Of a stretch of 64,000 bases of DNA, positions 63,891 through 64,000 are shown one piece after another. The position numbers were made by a program, and so were the translations under genes. Position 1 is the first letter of the stretch. Every line of letters starts with the position of its first letter. Below the pieces are notes generated by a model. It made no database searches. It saw only the letters and a program-made list of their open reading frames with translations, and was not told the DNA's origin. The DNA comes from Pseudomonadota bacterium (GTDB lineage Bacteria; Tectomicrobia; Entotheonellia; Entotheonellales; Entotheonellaceae): contig SXND01000083.1 in the NCBI GenBank assembly GCA_005777235.1, positions 16,304 to 80,303 on the forward strand. The letters are read 5' to 3'.

Positions 63891-64000
63891 CCAAGACAGG
63901 AGGAGAGACCATCCCGCGACGCGCAGGCCAAGACCGGGGACCGCCAAGACCGGGAGATCCCCAAGACCGGGGCACCCCCAAGACCGGGGCACCCCCAAGA
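63891..64000. repeat. 17-bp tandem repeat running off the window
   Basis: CCAAGACCGGGGCACCC and close variants begin at 63928, 63944, 63961, 63978 and 63995, with a single related unit at 63891. The period is 16-17 bases, not a multiple of three, so it is not a coding repeat. It continues past the window edge. Confidence 0.7.

Overview
This window is GC-rich bacterial chromosome carrying ordinary housekeeping genes, with several mobile and self-modifying elements set among them. No rRNA or tRNA gene was seen. The mix of genes (hydantoinase/oxoprolinase pair, aromatic-CoA oxygenase-like protein, nickel-pincer cofactor genes, TnpB elements, formylglycine-enzyme-like proteins, a fragment of the large adenylate-cyclase family) fits an environmental, metabolically broad, probably uncultured lineage such as Tectomicrobia/Entotheonella or a deltaproteobacterium-like group. 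That placement is inference; there is no marker gene here that settles it.

Layout. 0-14.7 kb: GTP cyclohydrolase II, a 6-oxocamphor-hydrolase-like crotonase, hyuB/hyuA, an enoyl-CoA hydratase with a PaaA-type diiron protein, a pspA/ybjN pair, a large FAD/Fe-S dehydrogenase and larC. Two 132-bp MITE-like elements sit exactly on the stop codons of hyuA and pspA. 14.7-18.6 kb: an IS200/IS605-type tnpB element whose RuvC-I motif is split by a group II intron; the intron's reverse transcriptase carries three in-frame TAG codons. 18.6-23.2 kb: a glycosyltransferase, a phosphatase and a decayed accessory stretch. 23.2-35.6 kb: a dense housekeeping block (larB, gpsA, a TonB-like protein, glnB, purD, rsmE, prmA, hrcA, holB, rny, 5-formyl-THF cyclo-ligase) and a candidate small RNA. 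36.2-43.3 kb: asparaginase, a frameshifted tnpB, a PP2C/cNMP-binding protein, another tnpB with an N-terminal ribbon-helix-helix-like domain, and a SpoIIIAA-like ATPase.

43.4-54.1 kb is the most interesting part: a diversity-generating retroelement (DGR). A DGR-type reverse transcriptase, an Avd-like helical protein, a small helix-turn-helix protein and an adenine-rich template repeat (TR) lie on the minus strand. Two target genes, one on each side and on opposite strands, end in variable repeats (VR1, VR2) inside formylglycine-enzyme/C-type-lectin folds. Over the 31-codon core, all 15 VR1 differences and 13 of 14 VR2 differences from the TR fall on TR adenines. The VR2 target is the last gene of a TIR/CHAT-like - MoxR ATPase - CoxE-like membrane protein operon. 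This suggests that the DGR diversifies the sensor end of an NTP-dependent conflict (immunity or self/non-self) system.

54.3-64 kb: a Uma2 nuclease, class III aminotransferase, lipoprotein, ilvD, a membrane protein and glutamine-dependent nadE. These are followed by a repeat-rich gene-free end with a motif recurring every 40 bp and a 17-bp tandem repeat that runs off the window.
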